Shown here: in pieces, positions 23,054 through 31,756 of the stretch
Layout: each line of letters starts with the position of its first letter
Position numbering within the stretch: position 1 is the first letter of the stretch
From: an uncultured Prevotellaceae bacterium
GTDB lineage: Bacteria; Bacteroidota; Bacteroidia; Bacteroidales; Muribaculaceae
Assembly: GCA_900318255.1 (NCBI GenBank)
Contig: ONJX01000011.1
Location: 1 to 64,000, forward strand
Direction: 5' to 3'
DNA: 64,000 nucleotides
Notes under the pieces: generated by a model
What the model was told of the DNA's origin: nothing
The model's database searches: none
The model's input: the letters and a program-made list of their open reading frames with translations, nothing else
Translations under genes and position numbers: made by a program

Positions 23054-23121
23054 TTCTAGAGGTTCTAGATTTTCTAGAAGTTCTAGACTTTCTAGAGGTT
23101 CTAGATTTTCTAGACTTTCTA
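23054..23121. repeat. TTCTAGA(N)3-4 tandem repeat before fmt
   Basis: About eight units of (T/G)TTCTAGA with variable 2-3-base joins (GGT, TTT, AGT, CTT), period about 9-10, directly upstream of the fmt start. The same TCTAGA core builds the array at 11088-11147. Confidence 0.8.
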
Positions 23122-23150
23122 AACTGTGAAATTATTAATTGTGCATTCAT

Positions 23151-24986
23151 TTAATCATAGCTGTAGTGCTTGAGCACTTCGCGATAGGCGTTGAAAATCT
23201 TTGACTTGGAGACGAAGCCCACATATTTGCCGTCTTCCACCACGGGGAGGTTCCACGCCTTGGTCTCGTCGAAGGTCTTCATCACGCGCTCCATGGGCGT
23301 GCCCACCTCGATTTGCGCCGGTGGCGACGACATGAAACGCTCCACATAGATGCGGCGGTAGAGGTCGGGGCGGAACATGATGTTGCGTATGTCATCGAGC
23401 AGCACCACGCCCAGCAGGCGACCCTCGTCGTCGGTCACCGGGAAGAGGTTGCGTGAGCTCTGCGCTATCACATCCACCATCTCCTTGAGGCTCATCTTGG
23501 GATGCACCGGCGTGAAGTCGGTCTCTATGACGCTGTCCATCTTCAACAGGGTGAGCACCGACTTGTCCTTGTGGTGCGTGAGCAGCTCGCCACGCTTAGC
23601 CAGACGTCGCGAGTAGATGCCATAGGGCAACAAGATGCGTGAGGTGAGGTAAGACACCACCGAGACGATGAGCAACGGCAAGAACAGCTCGTAGCCGCCA
23701 GTCATCTCGGCAGTGAGGAAGATGGCCATCAGGGGAGCGTGCATCACTCCCGCCATCACTGCCGCCATGCCCAGCAGGGCGAAATTCTTGATAGACAGCG
23801 GCAGGCTCTGATCCACCACTCCCAGCGTGTTGAGCAGGTAGGCAAAGAAGAAGCCCGCCATGCAACCCACATAGAGCGAGGGGGCAAACGTCCCTCCCAC
23901 TCCACCGCCGCCATTAGTGGCACTGGTGGCAAACACCTTAGTGAAGCACAGGCACCCCACCAGCGCCACCGCCCACCACACGCTGTCGCGGTGGCCGTAG
24001 AAGATGCTATTGTCAAAGAGCGGTGTCACCTCGCCATTGAGAAGGCTGTTGATGGCACCGTAACCCTCGCCATAGAGTGCAGGAAAGAGGAAGATGAGCG
24101 CGCTAAGTATCGTTGCGCCAATGGCAAAACGCACCCAGTGGTTAGCGATGCGAGCAAACATGTTCTCCATCATCTCTATCAACTTGTTGAAATAAAAAGA
24201 GACAAAGCCACAGAACACGCCCAGCAAAATCACAAACGGGATGCGCGAGGTGAAGAACGGCTCGCTCTGCGAGAAGAAGAACTCCACATTATAACCGGTG
24301 AAAACATAGGCCACCGTGGCGCCGGTGACCGACGCAATGATGAGAGGCACTACCGACCTGGAGTTCAGGTCGATGAGCAGCACCTCGATGGTGAACAGCA
24401 CGCCCGCGATGGGAGCCTTGAAGATGCCAGCGATACCTGCCGCCGCACCACACCCCACCAGGAGCATGAGAGTTTGAGGAGAGAGCCTGAAAAACTGCCC
24501 CAGGTTAGAGCCTATGGCAGCGCCAGTGAACACTATAGGACCCTCGGCACCCACCGAGCCACCAAAGCCTATTGTCACCGACGACGACACGAGCGAGGCA
24601 TACATGTTGTGGGGCTTCAGCCGGCTCTTGCGCTGGGCTATGGCATAGAGCACACGCGTCACGCCGTGATAAATATCGTCCTTGATGACATATCTCACAT
24701 ACATGCCAGCGAGCAAAATTCCCACCACAGGAAACACCAGATACTCGTAGTTGCCACTGGAAATGTGTACATGCTTGGTGAGCACCCCAGCTATGAAACC
24801 AATGAGAAACTTGAGCAACACCGCGGCAAGCCCCGAGAGAGCGCCCACCACTAGGGCAAGCGCCACCACAAAGGTCTTTTCCTTGATGTGCCTCTCTCGC
24901 CAGCGGCGCAATGACGCAAGCCATTGCAACGCGCTTTTCTCCACTGGCTCATCGGTAGTCTTATTTACCTTACCGTAACTGTTCAT
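23151..24986 (-). CDS. ClC-family chloride channel/antiporter with CBS pair
   Basis: 611 residues from the ATG at 24986 (a GTG one codon earlier is the alternative). About ten hydrophobic helices span about 40-450. GAEGPIVFTGAAIGSNLGQ is the second ClC selectivity motif and GVGGTFAPSLYVG the third; the first (GSGIP) is not conserved, as in ClcB-like members. The C-terminal 150 residues contain two CBS domains (TDFTPVHPKMSLKEMVDVIAQSS...; MSSPPAQIEVGTPMERVMKTF...). It sits in the inner membrane and moves chloride, probably coupled to protons. Its ATG shares one base with the stop of the sugar transferase gene (TGATG), so the two are translationally coupled. Confidence 0.92.
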   Translation of the reverse strand: MNSYGKVNKTTDEPVEKSALQWLASLRRWRERHIKEKTFVVALALVVGALSGLAAVLLKFLIGFIAGVLTKHVHISSGNYEYLVFPVVGILLAGMYVRYVIKDDIYHGVTRVLYAIAQRKSRLKPHNMYASLVSSSVTIGFGGSVGAEGPIVFTGAAIGSNLGQFFRLSPQTLMLLVGCGAAAGIAGIFKAPIAGVLFTIEVLLIDLNSRSVVPLIIASVTGATVAYVFTGYNVEFFFSQSEPFFTSRIPFVILLGVFCGFVSFYFNKLIEMMENMFARIANHWVRFAIGATILSALIFLFPALYGEGYGAINSLLNGEVTPLFDNSIFYGHRDSVWWAVALVGCLCFTKVFATSATNGGGGVGGTFAPSLYVGCMAGFFFAYLLNTLGVVDQSLPLSIKNFALLGMAAVMAGVMHAPLMAIFLTAEMTGGYELFLPLLIVSVVSYLTSRILLPYGIYSRRLAKRGELLTHHKDKSVLTLLKMDSVIETDFTPVHPKMSLKEMVDVIAQSSRNLFPVTDDEGRLLGVVLLDDIRNIMFRPDLYRRIYVERFMSSPPAQIEVGTPMERVMKTFDETKAWNLPVVEDGKYVGFVSKSKIFNAYREVLKHYSYD

Positions 24987-26401
24987 CACACTCCCTTACC
25001 AGTAAAAACAATCTTAATGGTATAGACCAGTATCTTCACATCGTTCAAGAGCGACATGTTCTCGATATATAACAAGTCATATTCCAGGCGCTCAAGCATC
25101 TCATCAACATTGCTGGCATAGCCAAACTTCACCTGCCCCATCGACGTGATGCCGGGACGCACCTGATGCACAAGCAGATAAGCTGGCTGGCGAGCCACAA
25201 TCTGGTCGATGTAGAACTGGCGCTCGGGGCGGGGACCCACCAGCGACATGTCGCCCTTGAGCACGTTCCAAAATTGCGGCAGCTCGTCGATGCGGAACTT
25301 GCGCAGCACATGGCCAATGCGGGTGATGCGAGGGTCGTCGGTGCTCGAGAGCTGAGGCTTGTTGTCTTTCTCAGCATCGGCAACCATCGACCGGAATTTG
25401 TAGATTTTAAAAGGCTTGTTGTGATAGCCCACACGCTCCTGCGAGAAGATTATGGGACCATGGGAGTCGAGTCTTATCAGCACCGACACCACAATATACA
25501 CTGGCAGCAACAGCACCATCATTATAGCCGAGACCACAATGTCCATCACGCGCTTGATGTTCTTGCCTCCCTCGCTCATGGTGCTGCCGCCCACGTCAAC
25601 GAGCGGGTCGCCATAGAGGTTGCTAAAGCGCGCGCGCGACATGAACACATTCTTCTTGTCGGGGGTCATCTTGATGGGGACATTAAGGGCATAGAGGCGA
25701 TCGATAATCGCAAGCATCTGCTCGGTGTTTTGCTTGGTGGGAACCACTATCACCTCGCTCACCTGCTGCTGCCTGCACACCTGCACAATGTCGTTGAAAT
25801 CATAGACGGGAAGGGCTATATCCTTCACTCTGTTCTCCCCTGGCAGGTCAACGAAGCCCACCACTTCATAGCCAAAGGTGTTGATATTATTCTTGAGGCG
25901 CTGGTAGAACGAGAACCCCGAAGCGCCACTGCCCACAATGAGCGCGCGAAACTGTAGCTGCCCGCTCCTGATGCGCCGGGTCACTGCATTGGTAATCAAG
26001 AGCCTGACAAGATACACCACCAAGAACAAGGTGCCCATTAGCAAGAATATCACCTCGTAGTTCTCGGTGCGGCTCTCCACCATATCGTTGATGAGCGCAA
26101 TGAGTATTATCATGAAACTATTGCACAAGGCACTCAACAGGGTGATGATGAACTCCTGCAAGCGCGACTTGCGATAGGGCACATTGTAATAACCCGAGAG
26201 GTAATAGACAAACATCATGAGCAACGGGAACACAAGCTGCCCCATCATCACATTCTCTGACACGAGAAAAGATGCCAACGTGAGGTGCCCCTTTACAAAA
26301 CCCAGATGATAGCGCATCAGGTTGAAGAGAAACCATGCCGCGTTCGACGACAAGAAGTCGCCGAGCACATATCGGAGCCGTTGTAGCCGTTCGCCAGTCA
26401 T
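24986..26401 (-). CDS. Undecaprenyl-phosphate sugar-1-phosphate transferase (WcaJ-like)
   Basis: 471 residues. Four to five N-terminal membrane helices (about 15-145), a Rossmann-like CoA_binding_3 domain (about 145-270, ALIVGSGASGFSFYQRL), then a further membrane helix and the bacterial sugar transferase domain (about 280-465). Family motifs are KRVMDIVVSAIMMVLLLPV, SQERVGYHNKPFKIYKFRSM, LRKFRIDELPQFWNVLKGDMSLVGPRPE. It starts a lipid-linked polysaccharide by moving hexose-1-phosphate to undecaprenyl phosphate at the inner membrane. Probable role: capsule or exopolysaccharide; sugar not known. Same operon as the tsaC-like gene and the ClC gene. Confidence 0.92.
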   Translation of the reverse strand: MTGERLQRLRYVLGDFLSSNAAWFLFNLMRYHLGFVKGHLTLASFLVSENVMMGQLVFPLLMMFVYYLSGYYNVPYRKSRLQEFIITLLSALCNSFMIILIALINDMVESRTENYEVIFLLMGTLFLVVYLVRLLITNAVTRRIRSGQLQFRALIVGSGASGFSFYQRLKNNINTFGYEVVGFVDLPGENRVKDIALPVYDFNDIVQVCRQQQVSEVIVVPTKQNTEQMLAIIDRLYALNVPIKMTPDKKNVFMSRARFSNLYGDPLVDVGGSTMSEGGKNIKRVMDIVVSAIMMVLLLPVYIVVSVLIRLDSHGPIIFSQERVGYHNKPFKIYKFRSMVADAEKDNKPQLSSTDDPRITRIGHVLRKFRIDELPQFWNVLKGDMSLVGPRPERQFYIDQIVARQPAYLLVHQVRPGITSMGQVKFGYASNVDEMLERLEYDLLYIENMSLLNDVKILVYTIKIVFTGKGV

Positions 26402-26461
26402 TTTATAGATGTCGTTTCTTTATAAGCTCCAGATTTCTAGAGTCACTTAACACTTAAAATA

Positions 26462-27028
26462 CTATCTTATAATCTTAAACGTGCCGTCGCTATGCAGCAT
26501 GATGATGTTTGACGCCGAGTGTGGCCGAGTGTCGTCTTGGCGATATTTCACCACATAGTCAACGCTGCGCTTTATCTCGTCGCTGATGTCGGCAAAGGTC
26601 TTGGCGCCAGGCTCACCACTGACGTTGGCCGAGGTGGAGACCAGAGGCTTGCCAAACTCGGCACACAGCCGCTGCGAGAACTCCTCGTGCGGGATGCGTA
26701 TCCCCAGCGAGTCGTTCTCTCCCAGCAGATTGGGAGCAACATTGAAGGCCCCGTCATAGATTATCGTCAACGGCTTCACTGCCACATCGAGCAGCTCACG
26801 AGCCATCTCGGGCACATTCACCACATAGTGGTCGAGGTGCTCCACGCTGTCGAGCAGCACTATCAGTGCCTTGTTGTCGTCGCGCCGCTTGAGGCGATAC
26901 ACCTTCTTCACAGCATCGGCATTTGTGGCATCGCAGCCTATGCCCCATATTGTGTCGGTGGGATAAAGCACCACGCCGCCACGGTTGAGCACCTCGATGC
27001 ACGCTTGTATATCTTCGTCAATAGTCAT
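26462..27028 (-). CDS. L-threonylcarbamoyladenylate synthase (TsaC/YrdC/Sua5 family)
   Basis: 188 residues. YrdC fold protein that makes threonylcarbamoyl-AMP from Thr, bicarbonate and ATP for t6A tRNA modification. VVLYPTDTIWGIGCDATNADAV (about 18-39) and KRRDDNKALIVLLDS are characteristic, as are the later LGIRIPHEE and VSTSANVSGEPGAKTFADI. It is the short, TsaC-like form without the Sua5 C-terminal domain. First gene of an operon with the sugar transferase, ClC and fmt. A -7 box (27088-27095) precedes it. Confidence 0.92.
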   Translation of the reverse strand: MTIDEDIQACIEVLNRGGVVLYPTDTIWGIGCDATNADAVKKVYRLKRRDDNKALIVLLDSVEHLDHYVVNVPEMARELLDVAVKPLTIIYDGAFNVAPNLLGENDSLGIRIPHEEFSQRLCAEFGKPLVSTSANVSGEPGAKTFADISDEIKRSVDYVVKYRQDDTRPHSASNIIMLHSDGTFKIIR

Positions 27029-27087
27029 CAGTCAAACTTCATTTCACAGGCACACTACCTAGACGTGCCTTTACTCAAATCAAATAA

Positions 27088-27095
27088 CAAAGGTA
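27088..27095 (-). promoter_or_regulatory. Promoter -7 box (TACCTTTG) of the tsaC-like/fmt operon
   Basis: The reverse complement is a perfect TAnnTTTG, 60 bases before the ATG. Confidence 0.65.
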
Positions 27096-27202
27096 ATGCA
27101 ATATTTGCGATAAAAAAAGTAAAAAACACATTTTTCGCTCTTTTTTTTCTCTAAAATTGTTAAATTACATTTTTTTTGAACCTCACAGGTTAATATTTTC
27201 GC

Positions 27203-27210
27203 TAAGTTTG
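27203..27210 (+). promoter_or_regulatory. Promoter -7 box (TAAGTTTG) for FMN-binding protein
   Basis: Perfect TAnnTTTG, 48 bases before the chosen ATG. It lies inside the longer open frame and supports the downstream start. Confidence 0.6.
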
Positions 27211-27258
27211 CAATCTAAAAACATATACAAAACCGACAAACCAACAAAAGACAATATT

Positions 27259-27717
27259 ATGACAAAGTTTAAATTTGCTTTTTTAGCAATGGCATTTGCT
27301 GCCATTACAGCTCTTGCACCAAGCGCAATGGCTAAGGGCAAAGCCGGTAGCCCGCAAGTAATCTACACTGGCGAGATTGCCAAGAAGGTGGTGGGATATA
27401 ACGGCCCCACACCAGTGAGCATCAGCATCAGCAATGGACGCATCACCAGCATCACCGCTCTCGACAACAAGGAGACTCCATCCTATTTCAACCGAGCTAA
27501 AGAAAAGGTGTTCAAGCAATTCATTGGCAAGACGGTCAACGAGGCTCTGAACCTCAAAGCCGACTGCGCCACCGGAGCCACCTACTCGAGCGAAGCGCTC
27601 ATCAAGAACATCAAGATGGGACTGCAGCAGGCAAAGCCCGCCAGCAACGACAAGAAGAGCAGCAAAGACGGCAAGAAAAACAAAAAAGGCAAGGGCAAGC
27701 GCAGCATGACAAAATAA
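27259..27717 (+). CDS. Secreted FMN-binding-domain protein, probably flavinylated
   Basis: 152 residues from the ATG at 27259; the frame is open further upstream, but the promoter box at 27203-27210 and the signal peptide (MTKFKFAFLAMAFAAITALAPSAMA) fix this start. Residues about 35-122 resemble the FMN_bind domain: a beta segment, then DCATGATYSS (102-111), which fits the (S/T)GATx(S/T) motif where ApbE attaches FMN to the Thr (Thr108). The tail (127-152) is very Lys-rich. A periplasmic electron-transfer or redox-sensing role is likely from the family. Monocistronic. The unusual features are its small size and basic tail. Confidence 0.75.
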   Translation: MTKFKFAFLAMAFAAITALAPSAMAKGKAGSPQVIYTGEIAKKVVGYNGPTPVSISISNGRITSITALDNKETPSYFNRAKEKVFKQFIGKTVNEALNLKADCATGATYSSEALIKNIKMGLQQAKPASNDKKSSKDGKKNKKGKGKRSMTK

Positions 27718-27814
27718 AGCCCTGCCACCACACAAAAAACATGACAAGGAGCAAAGACCACACTCAGGGTTCTTGCTCCTTGCTTTTTACTTCCTTTATT
27801 AGTCGCTGCGTGTA

Positions 27815-27961
27815 TCAAAAGCAGTGGATGGCGATATAGCCAAAGAATGTAATAAAAAACATGACGCCAACCATGTTGAAGGCCATGTTAACACGGTGGA
27901 GCACGCTGCCACACTTATTGTCGGCAGGCGCACAAGAGTTGAGGTTTTTGACATCTTTCAT
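27815..27961 (-). CDS. Small membrane protein, 48 aa
   Basis: ATG at 27959-27961 opens a 48-codon frame to TGA at 27815-27817. It reads MKDVKNLNSCAPADN, a short Cys-containing N-terminus, then a single hydrophobic helix (VGVMFFITFFGYIAIHCF). A minus-strand TAATTTTG box lies at 27999-28006, 38 bases before the start. A spurious 498-codon plus-strand frame covers it. I do not recognise the family; natural residue order, a promoter and a transmembrane helix support it as a real small protein. Confidence 0.6.
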   Translation of the reverse strand: MKDVKNLNSCAPADNKCGSVLHRVNMAFNMVGVMFFITFFGYIAIHCF

Positions 27962-27998
27962 AGCTGTATTGTTTTTGGTGTTTCTTTTGTTCACGATG

Positions 27999-28006
27999 CA
28001 AAATTA
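27999..28006 (-). promoter_or_regulatory. Promoter -7 box (TAATTTTG) for the 48-aa gene
   Basis: The reverse complement matches TAnnTTTG, 38 bases upstream of the ATG. Confidence 0.5.
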
Positions 28007-28076
28007 CACACATCATGGGCAAAAATCGAGCACATCAAATCTAAAAAAACTAAACCTTTGCTCAATTCAAAAAAAA

Positions 28077-28117
28077 TGAAACATCGGGGTCTGACCCCAT
28101 TGTTTCATTTTCAGAAA
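28077..28117. repeat. Hairpin around GGGGTCTGACCCC
   Basis: TGAAACA-TC-GGGGTC-tg-ACCCC-AT-TGTTTCA forms a long inverted repeat, interrupted only by a short mismatch. It could be a terminator for the upstream minus-strand or plus-strand units, or a dispersed repeat. Confidence 0.5.
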
Positions 28118-28164
28118 AACAAATCAAAAAAAGCTGAAAAAATAAAGACTGAGCTTAATTCAAA

Positions 28165-28205
28165 AAAAATGCCCAGCGCATTTGCGCCAGGCATTTTTCA
28201 TTTTA
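28165..28205 (-). terminator. Terminator after the secreted CHB_HEX-like gene
   Basis: AAAAATGCC-tgGCGCAAATGCGCt-GGGCATTTTTTTT on the minus strand: a GCGC-cored stem flanked by A- and T-runs, so it could act on both strands. It starts about 20 bases after the stop of the 819-residue gene. Confidence 0.8.
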
Positions 28206-28222
28206 TGAAAGATTTATCTCAC

Positions 28223-30682
28223 TTATTTCACAACCTTGATGATGCTCTTAGAGCCATCGTTCATCTCACGAACCACGATGTTAACACCCTGGAATGGGGT
28301 TGCACTCTCAACACCAGCAGCGTTGAAGTAGCGAGTGGCCTTCACATTCTCGATGTCGATGGTGTCAATGCCAGTCTTAACCTCAAATGTCACTTCGATA
28401 GCAACATCCTCGCCAGGCATCTCATAGGTCTCGCTCATCTGAGCACTGCCCTCGGCTCTAGGAGCGCCAAACTCACCATTAAATGGGTCGTCGCTTGGAG
28501 TGATGACGATCTCACCAGCCCTAACCTCAATATTGGTAACTACAAAACCTTGAGCGGCAGTAGCAGTAACGGTGAACTTCTCGCCCTCTTTAACCTTAGT
28601 CACAAGGCTCTCTACTGGAGTGCCATCCTCGAGGGTAACGGCCACGGTGCCGTTGGCCTGCTCGGCAGTGAAGCTGATGAAGCTCTCTACCACTGGCTCC
28701 TGATGCTCAACGAAGCTGATGGGGTGCAGCTGTGCAGCACTGTTGTAGATAGTGGCTACGCCATAAACGTCGTAGGCCTTGTCGTCGGTGGGATAGTCAA
28801 CACCAAAGCGGTTGTAAGTGGCAAGAGTCTCCTCGCCAATGACGAGAGTGGTGCCGTCGATAGTAGCGTTCTTAACCACTACATAGATGTTCTGGTTGGC
28901 CTCATAGTCGGCAATAGCGATTTCCTGAGCAACGAGCTCGGCAGTCTCGGTAGCGGCTTGCATGCCATTCATGTTGGTCATCTCGATGGTGCCGTTATAG
29001 TTGGCCTTCTTAGCGCTAAAGCCAGCGGGAATCACATCGCCAAAGTTATAGGTTTGACCAGCATTGCCATAGATGAGCACGCCACCAGTCTCGTCCTGAG
29101 CATAGAGGCGCTGACCAGCCTGACCACTAACCACGAGGTTGCCAGTGAAGACAAACTCGGTGCCGTCCTCGAGAGCGAGGTACTCGGCAGCAGTAGCCAC
29201 GGTGAGAGTCTTAACAAACTCCTTAGAAACAATAGGAGAGCAATCCTCGGCCTCGTTGAAGGCAATAGCCTTAACGGTAGCGGTCTCGGTAAGCTCAAAT
29301 GGCTCGGTGTACTCTGTTGAGTTGATAGTTGGGTCGGTACCATCGATGGTGTAACGGATGGTAGCACCCTCTTCCTCGCAAGTGATAGTTACTGTAGTAG
29401 AGCCAATGAATGGGGTCTCGCCAGTGATAACTGGAGCGGCTACCTCAGTTGCCTGAGCAACGAACTCGAGAGGCATGAACTGAGTTCCATTAAAATATCC
29501 TGTGATTCCATAAACATCATAAATGTTGCCATCACTTGGAATGGTCACATTAAAACGGTTATAAAGTGTCACGTTCTCCTCGCCAACAATGATTTTACCA
29601 TTTTCAATGGTAGCACCCTTGATAACAGCATACAAGAATGGATTTTGCTGTGTTACTTGAGCTGGAGTGAGCTCCTGAGCTGTAAGTTCAGAGGTTGTTG
29701 CAGCAGCCGAAAGGCCAGCCATGTTGGTGGCCTCAGGAGCGCCATTGTAAGTAGTCTTTGTTCCTGTCCATCCTGCAGGAATTACATCGTTCTTGTCATA
29801 AGTAGTTGTAGCCTTGAATAACAACATACCACCGGTAGCATCCTGTGCATATAGATAGTTGCCAGTTTGAGCGCTTACAACGAGGTTACCAGTGAATGTA
29901 AACTCAGTGTTATCGGTAAGTGCGTTGAACTCAGCTACTGTAGCAACGTTAACAGCCTGGGGCTTGATAGTGTAAGCAGCAGTGGCAACTGCGCTCTCGT
30001 TCTCATTGGCATCAACAGCGATGGCCTTGATGGTCATTGCCTCGTTAACAACGATAGGCTCCTCGTAGGTCTCACCCACGCTGTTGGCATAAGAAGGAGT
30101 GGTGCCATCGGTGGTGTAGATGATCATTTCGGCATCGGGAGCGCTGATAGTAACTGCGGTGCCAGCCTTAACCTCACCAGCAGCAGGGCTGAAGGTGGGA
30201 GGAGTAACGGTCTGGACGGGTGAACCACCCACTGTATAAGTCACACTAATTGCGCTAACAAACACCTTACCTTTATTACCAGTAGATTGGCTAACAACAA
30301 AAGATGCACTCGCACCAGTTGCTGTTACTGATGTTCCACTTTCCACTGTTTCTCCATCAAATAACAGAACACCATTGTCTTTAACCGAATAGGTAACTGT
30401 CACCGACTTAAGAGTAGCACCAGAAGCTACCACATTAAGCTCTGCACTCTCATTGGCATAAAGGCGCCAGTTGTGCCCATTTGTGTAATACTTTCCACTA
30501 TTAGCACCACCAGTTACTGACACAGTAATAATGTCATCCATTGCAAAAGAAGTGTATTGCGTGGCATCTGACCAGCTATTAGCCGTTGCAACATCTTCAA
30601 TTGTTTTTTCAACAGTCACTTCGGCAGCCCATGCTCCGACTGCGAACATGGCCATCATCACGAGAGATAAAAACTTTCTCAT
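28223..30682 (-). CDS. Secreted multidomain beta protein with chitobiase-like repeats and T9SS tail
   Basis: 819 residues. Signal peptide MRKFLSLVMMAMFAVGAWA. Two FN3-like/CHB_HEX_C modules are visible: PPTFSPAAGEVKAGTAVTIS...IIYTTDGTTP (about 155-235) and APVITGETPFIGSTTVTI...IRYTIDGTDP (about 410-490). Each is followed by a homologous OB-like block of about 170 residues (TEFTFTGNLVVSAQTGNYLYAQDATGG...; TEFVFTGNLVVSGQAGQRLYAQDETGG...), so the protein arose by internal duplication. The C-terminus (FNAAGVESATPFQGVNIVVREMNDGSKSIIKVVK) fits a T9SS type-A variant. No catalytic motif is seen. Promoter box at 30778-30785. Likely surface carbohydrate- or matrix-binding; function unknown. Confidence 0.8.
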   Translation of the reverse strand: MRKFLSLVMMAMFAVGAWAAEVTVEKTIEDVATANSWSDATQYTSFAMDDIITVSVTGGANSGKYYTNGHNWRLYANESAELNVVASGATLKSVTVTYSVKDNGVLLFDGETVESGTSVTATGASASFVVSQSTGNKGKVFVSAISVTYTVGGSPVQTVTPPTFSPAAGEVKAGTAVTISAPDAEMIIYTTDGTTPSYANSVGETYEEPIVVNEAMTIKAIAVDANENESAVATAAYTIKPQAVNVATVAEFNALTDNTEFTFTGNLVVSAQTGNYLYAQDATGGMLLFKATTTYDKNDVIPAGWTGTKTTYNGAPEATNMAGLSAAATTSELTAQELTPAQVTQQNPFLYAVIKGATIENGKIIVGEENVTLYNRFNVTIPSDGNIYDVYGITGYFNGTQFMPLEFVAQATEVAAPVITGETPFIGSTTVTITCEEEGATIRYTIDGTDPTINSTEYTEPFELTETATVKAIAFNEAEDCSPIVSKEFVKTLTVATAAEYLALEDGTEFVFTGNLVVSGQAGQRLYAQDETGGVLIYGNAGQTYNFGDVIPAGFSAKKANYNGTIEMTNMNGMQAATETAELVAQEIAIADYEANQNIYVVVKNATIDGTTLVIGEETLATYNRFGVDYPTDDKAYDVYGVATIYNSAAQLHPISFVEHQEPVVESFISFTAEQANGTVAVTLEDGTPVESLVTKVKEGEKFTVTATAAQGFVVTNIEVRAGEIVITPSDDPFNGEFGAPRAEGSAQMSETYEMPGEDVAIEVTFEVKTGIDTIDIENVKATRYFNAAGVESATPFQGVNIVVREMNDGSKSIIKVVK

Positions 30683-30777
30683 AAAAAATGAATTAAGTTT
30701 AAGAAGTTAATTAATTTGTTGTTTACATAAAAAGGTATGTTTCAGTTGATTAAACCAAAACACCCCTTTTCTTGCTG

Positions 30778-30785
30778 CAAAGGTA
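30778..30785 (-). promoter_or_regulatory. Promoter -7 box (TACCTTTG) for 819-aa secreted protein
   Basis: The reverse complement is a perfect TAnnTTTG, about 95 bases before the ATG. Confidence 0.6.
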
Positions 30786-30851
30786 GTTAATTTTTCAATA
30801 AGATGCCACCGGTGAGCACATTTTTATATTATTTTATAAAACGAAGCTCTT

Positions 30852-31700
30852 TTATCGGTTCTTGACCACTGCCACATATATTATAAGGATGACGTTCATC
30901 ATCAGGGCGTAGATGATGGCGGGGATGGCATACCGGTCATCGCCAAAGACCAGCGGACTGCTGGCAATGGTGATGGCCTGGGCAGCATTCTGCATTCCTA
31001 TCTCGATGACGATGGTGCGCCGCTCTTTGGTGCTCAAGCGCATAGCCCAAGCCAGGAGCACACCGCTTGCCATAGCCAGGAGGATGAGCACGGTGATAGA
31101 AAGGCCCAGCTGGCCGAAATTGGCGACTATCGCCTCACGGTTCTTGATGAAAAACACTGTGGCAAGGAAGATTAGCGCGGGGAAGGCAAAGCGCGACAGC
31201 ACACGGTGTATTTTCTCGGCAGCACTCCCCCACTTCTTGCGCACGGCAATGCCCACAACAATGGGCACGAGCATGAGCACGATGTTCTGCATCACAAGGT
31301 TACCCACTGGTAGATGCACGCTGGTGGCACTGCTGGCGGCAGTGGTCACCCACTCCAGGATGAGCGGCACGGTGAAGAGAGTGATAATGCTGCTACACGC
31401 CGTGAGCGACACCGATAGTGCCACGTCGCCCTTGGCGAGCATCGAGAACACGTTAGACGAGCTGCCACCCGGGCAGCACGCTATCAGCACAAAGCCAATG
31501 AGGAACACCGGCTCCAGATGCAATGCCCACCCTATGAGCCACGCCAGCGCCGGCAGCGCCACTATCTGCCCCAGCAACCCGGCAAGCACGGGCTTGGGGC
31601 GATCTTTAAACAATTTGAAATCCTTGAGCTCCAAGTTCAAGCCAAGCTCAAACATGAGCAGCGTGAGAATTGGGATTACTATAAATATCGTTGCGTTCAT
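30852..31700 (-). CDS. Bile acid:sodium symporter family (BASS) transporter
   Basis: 282 residues, all-helical inner-membrane protein with about nine segments. FVLIACCPGGSSSNVFSMLAKGDVALSVSLTACSS (about 92-126) is the family's discontinuous-helix signature, and EIGMQNAAQAI (about 232-242) is the second. Members move bile acids or other organic anions, or pantoate and similar acids, with Na+. Substrate cannot be told. The spacer upstream (31720-31880) is packed with GGGGATCGG tandem repeats rather than a standard promoter. Confidence 0.9.
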   Translation of the reverse strand: MNATIFIVIPILTLLMFELGLNLELKDFKLFKDRPKPVLAGLLGQIVALPALAWLIGWALHLEPVFLIGFVLIACCPGGSSSNVFSMLAKGDVALSVSLTACSSIITLFTVPLILEWVTTAASSATSVHLPVGNLVMQNIVLMLVPIVVGIAVRKKWGSAAEKIHRVLSRFAFPALIFLATVFFIKNREAIVANFGQLGLSITVLILLAMASGVLLAWAMRLSTKERRTIVIEIGMQNAAQAITIASSPLVFGDDRYAIPAIIYALMMNVILIIYVAVVKNR

Positions 31701-31756
31701 ATCATTGATTTATCGAGCGCCTGCGGCGCGGGGAAGGTGGAGCGAGGAAAGTGGAA

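Noticed and set aside
23739..24854. 371-codon plus-strand open frame opposite the ClC gene
   Set aside because: His/Arg/Glu-rich shadow; the ClC gene has membrane helices and selectivity motifs.
27824..29320. 498-codon plus-strand open frame
   Set aside because: It covers the antisense strand of the secreted 819-residue gene, which has a signal peptide, domain repeats and a promoter. The frame is a shadow; its residues (His/Val/Asn-rich) lack domain character.
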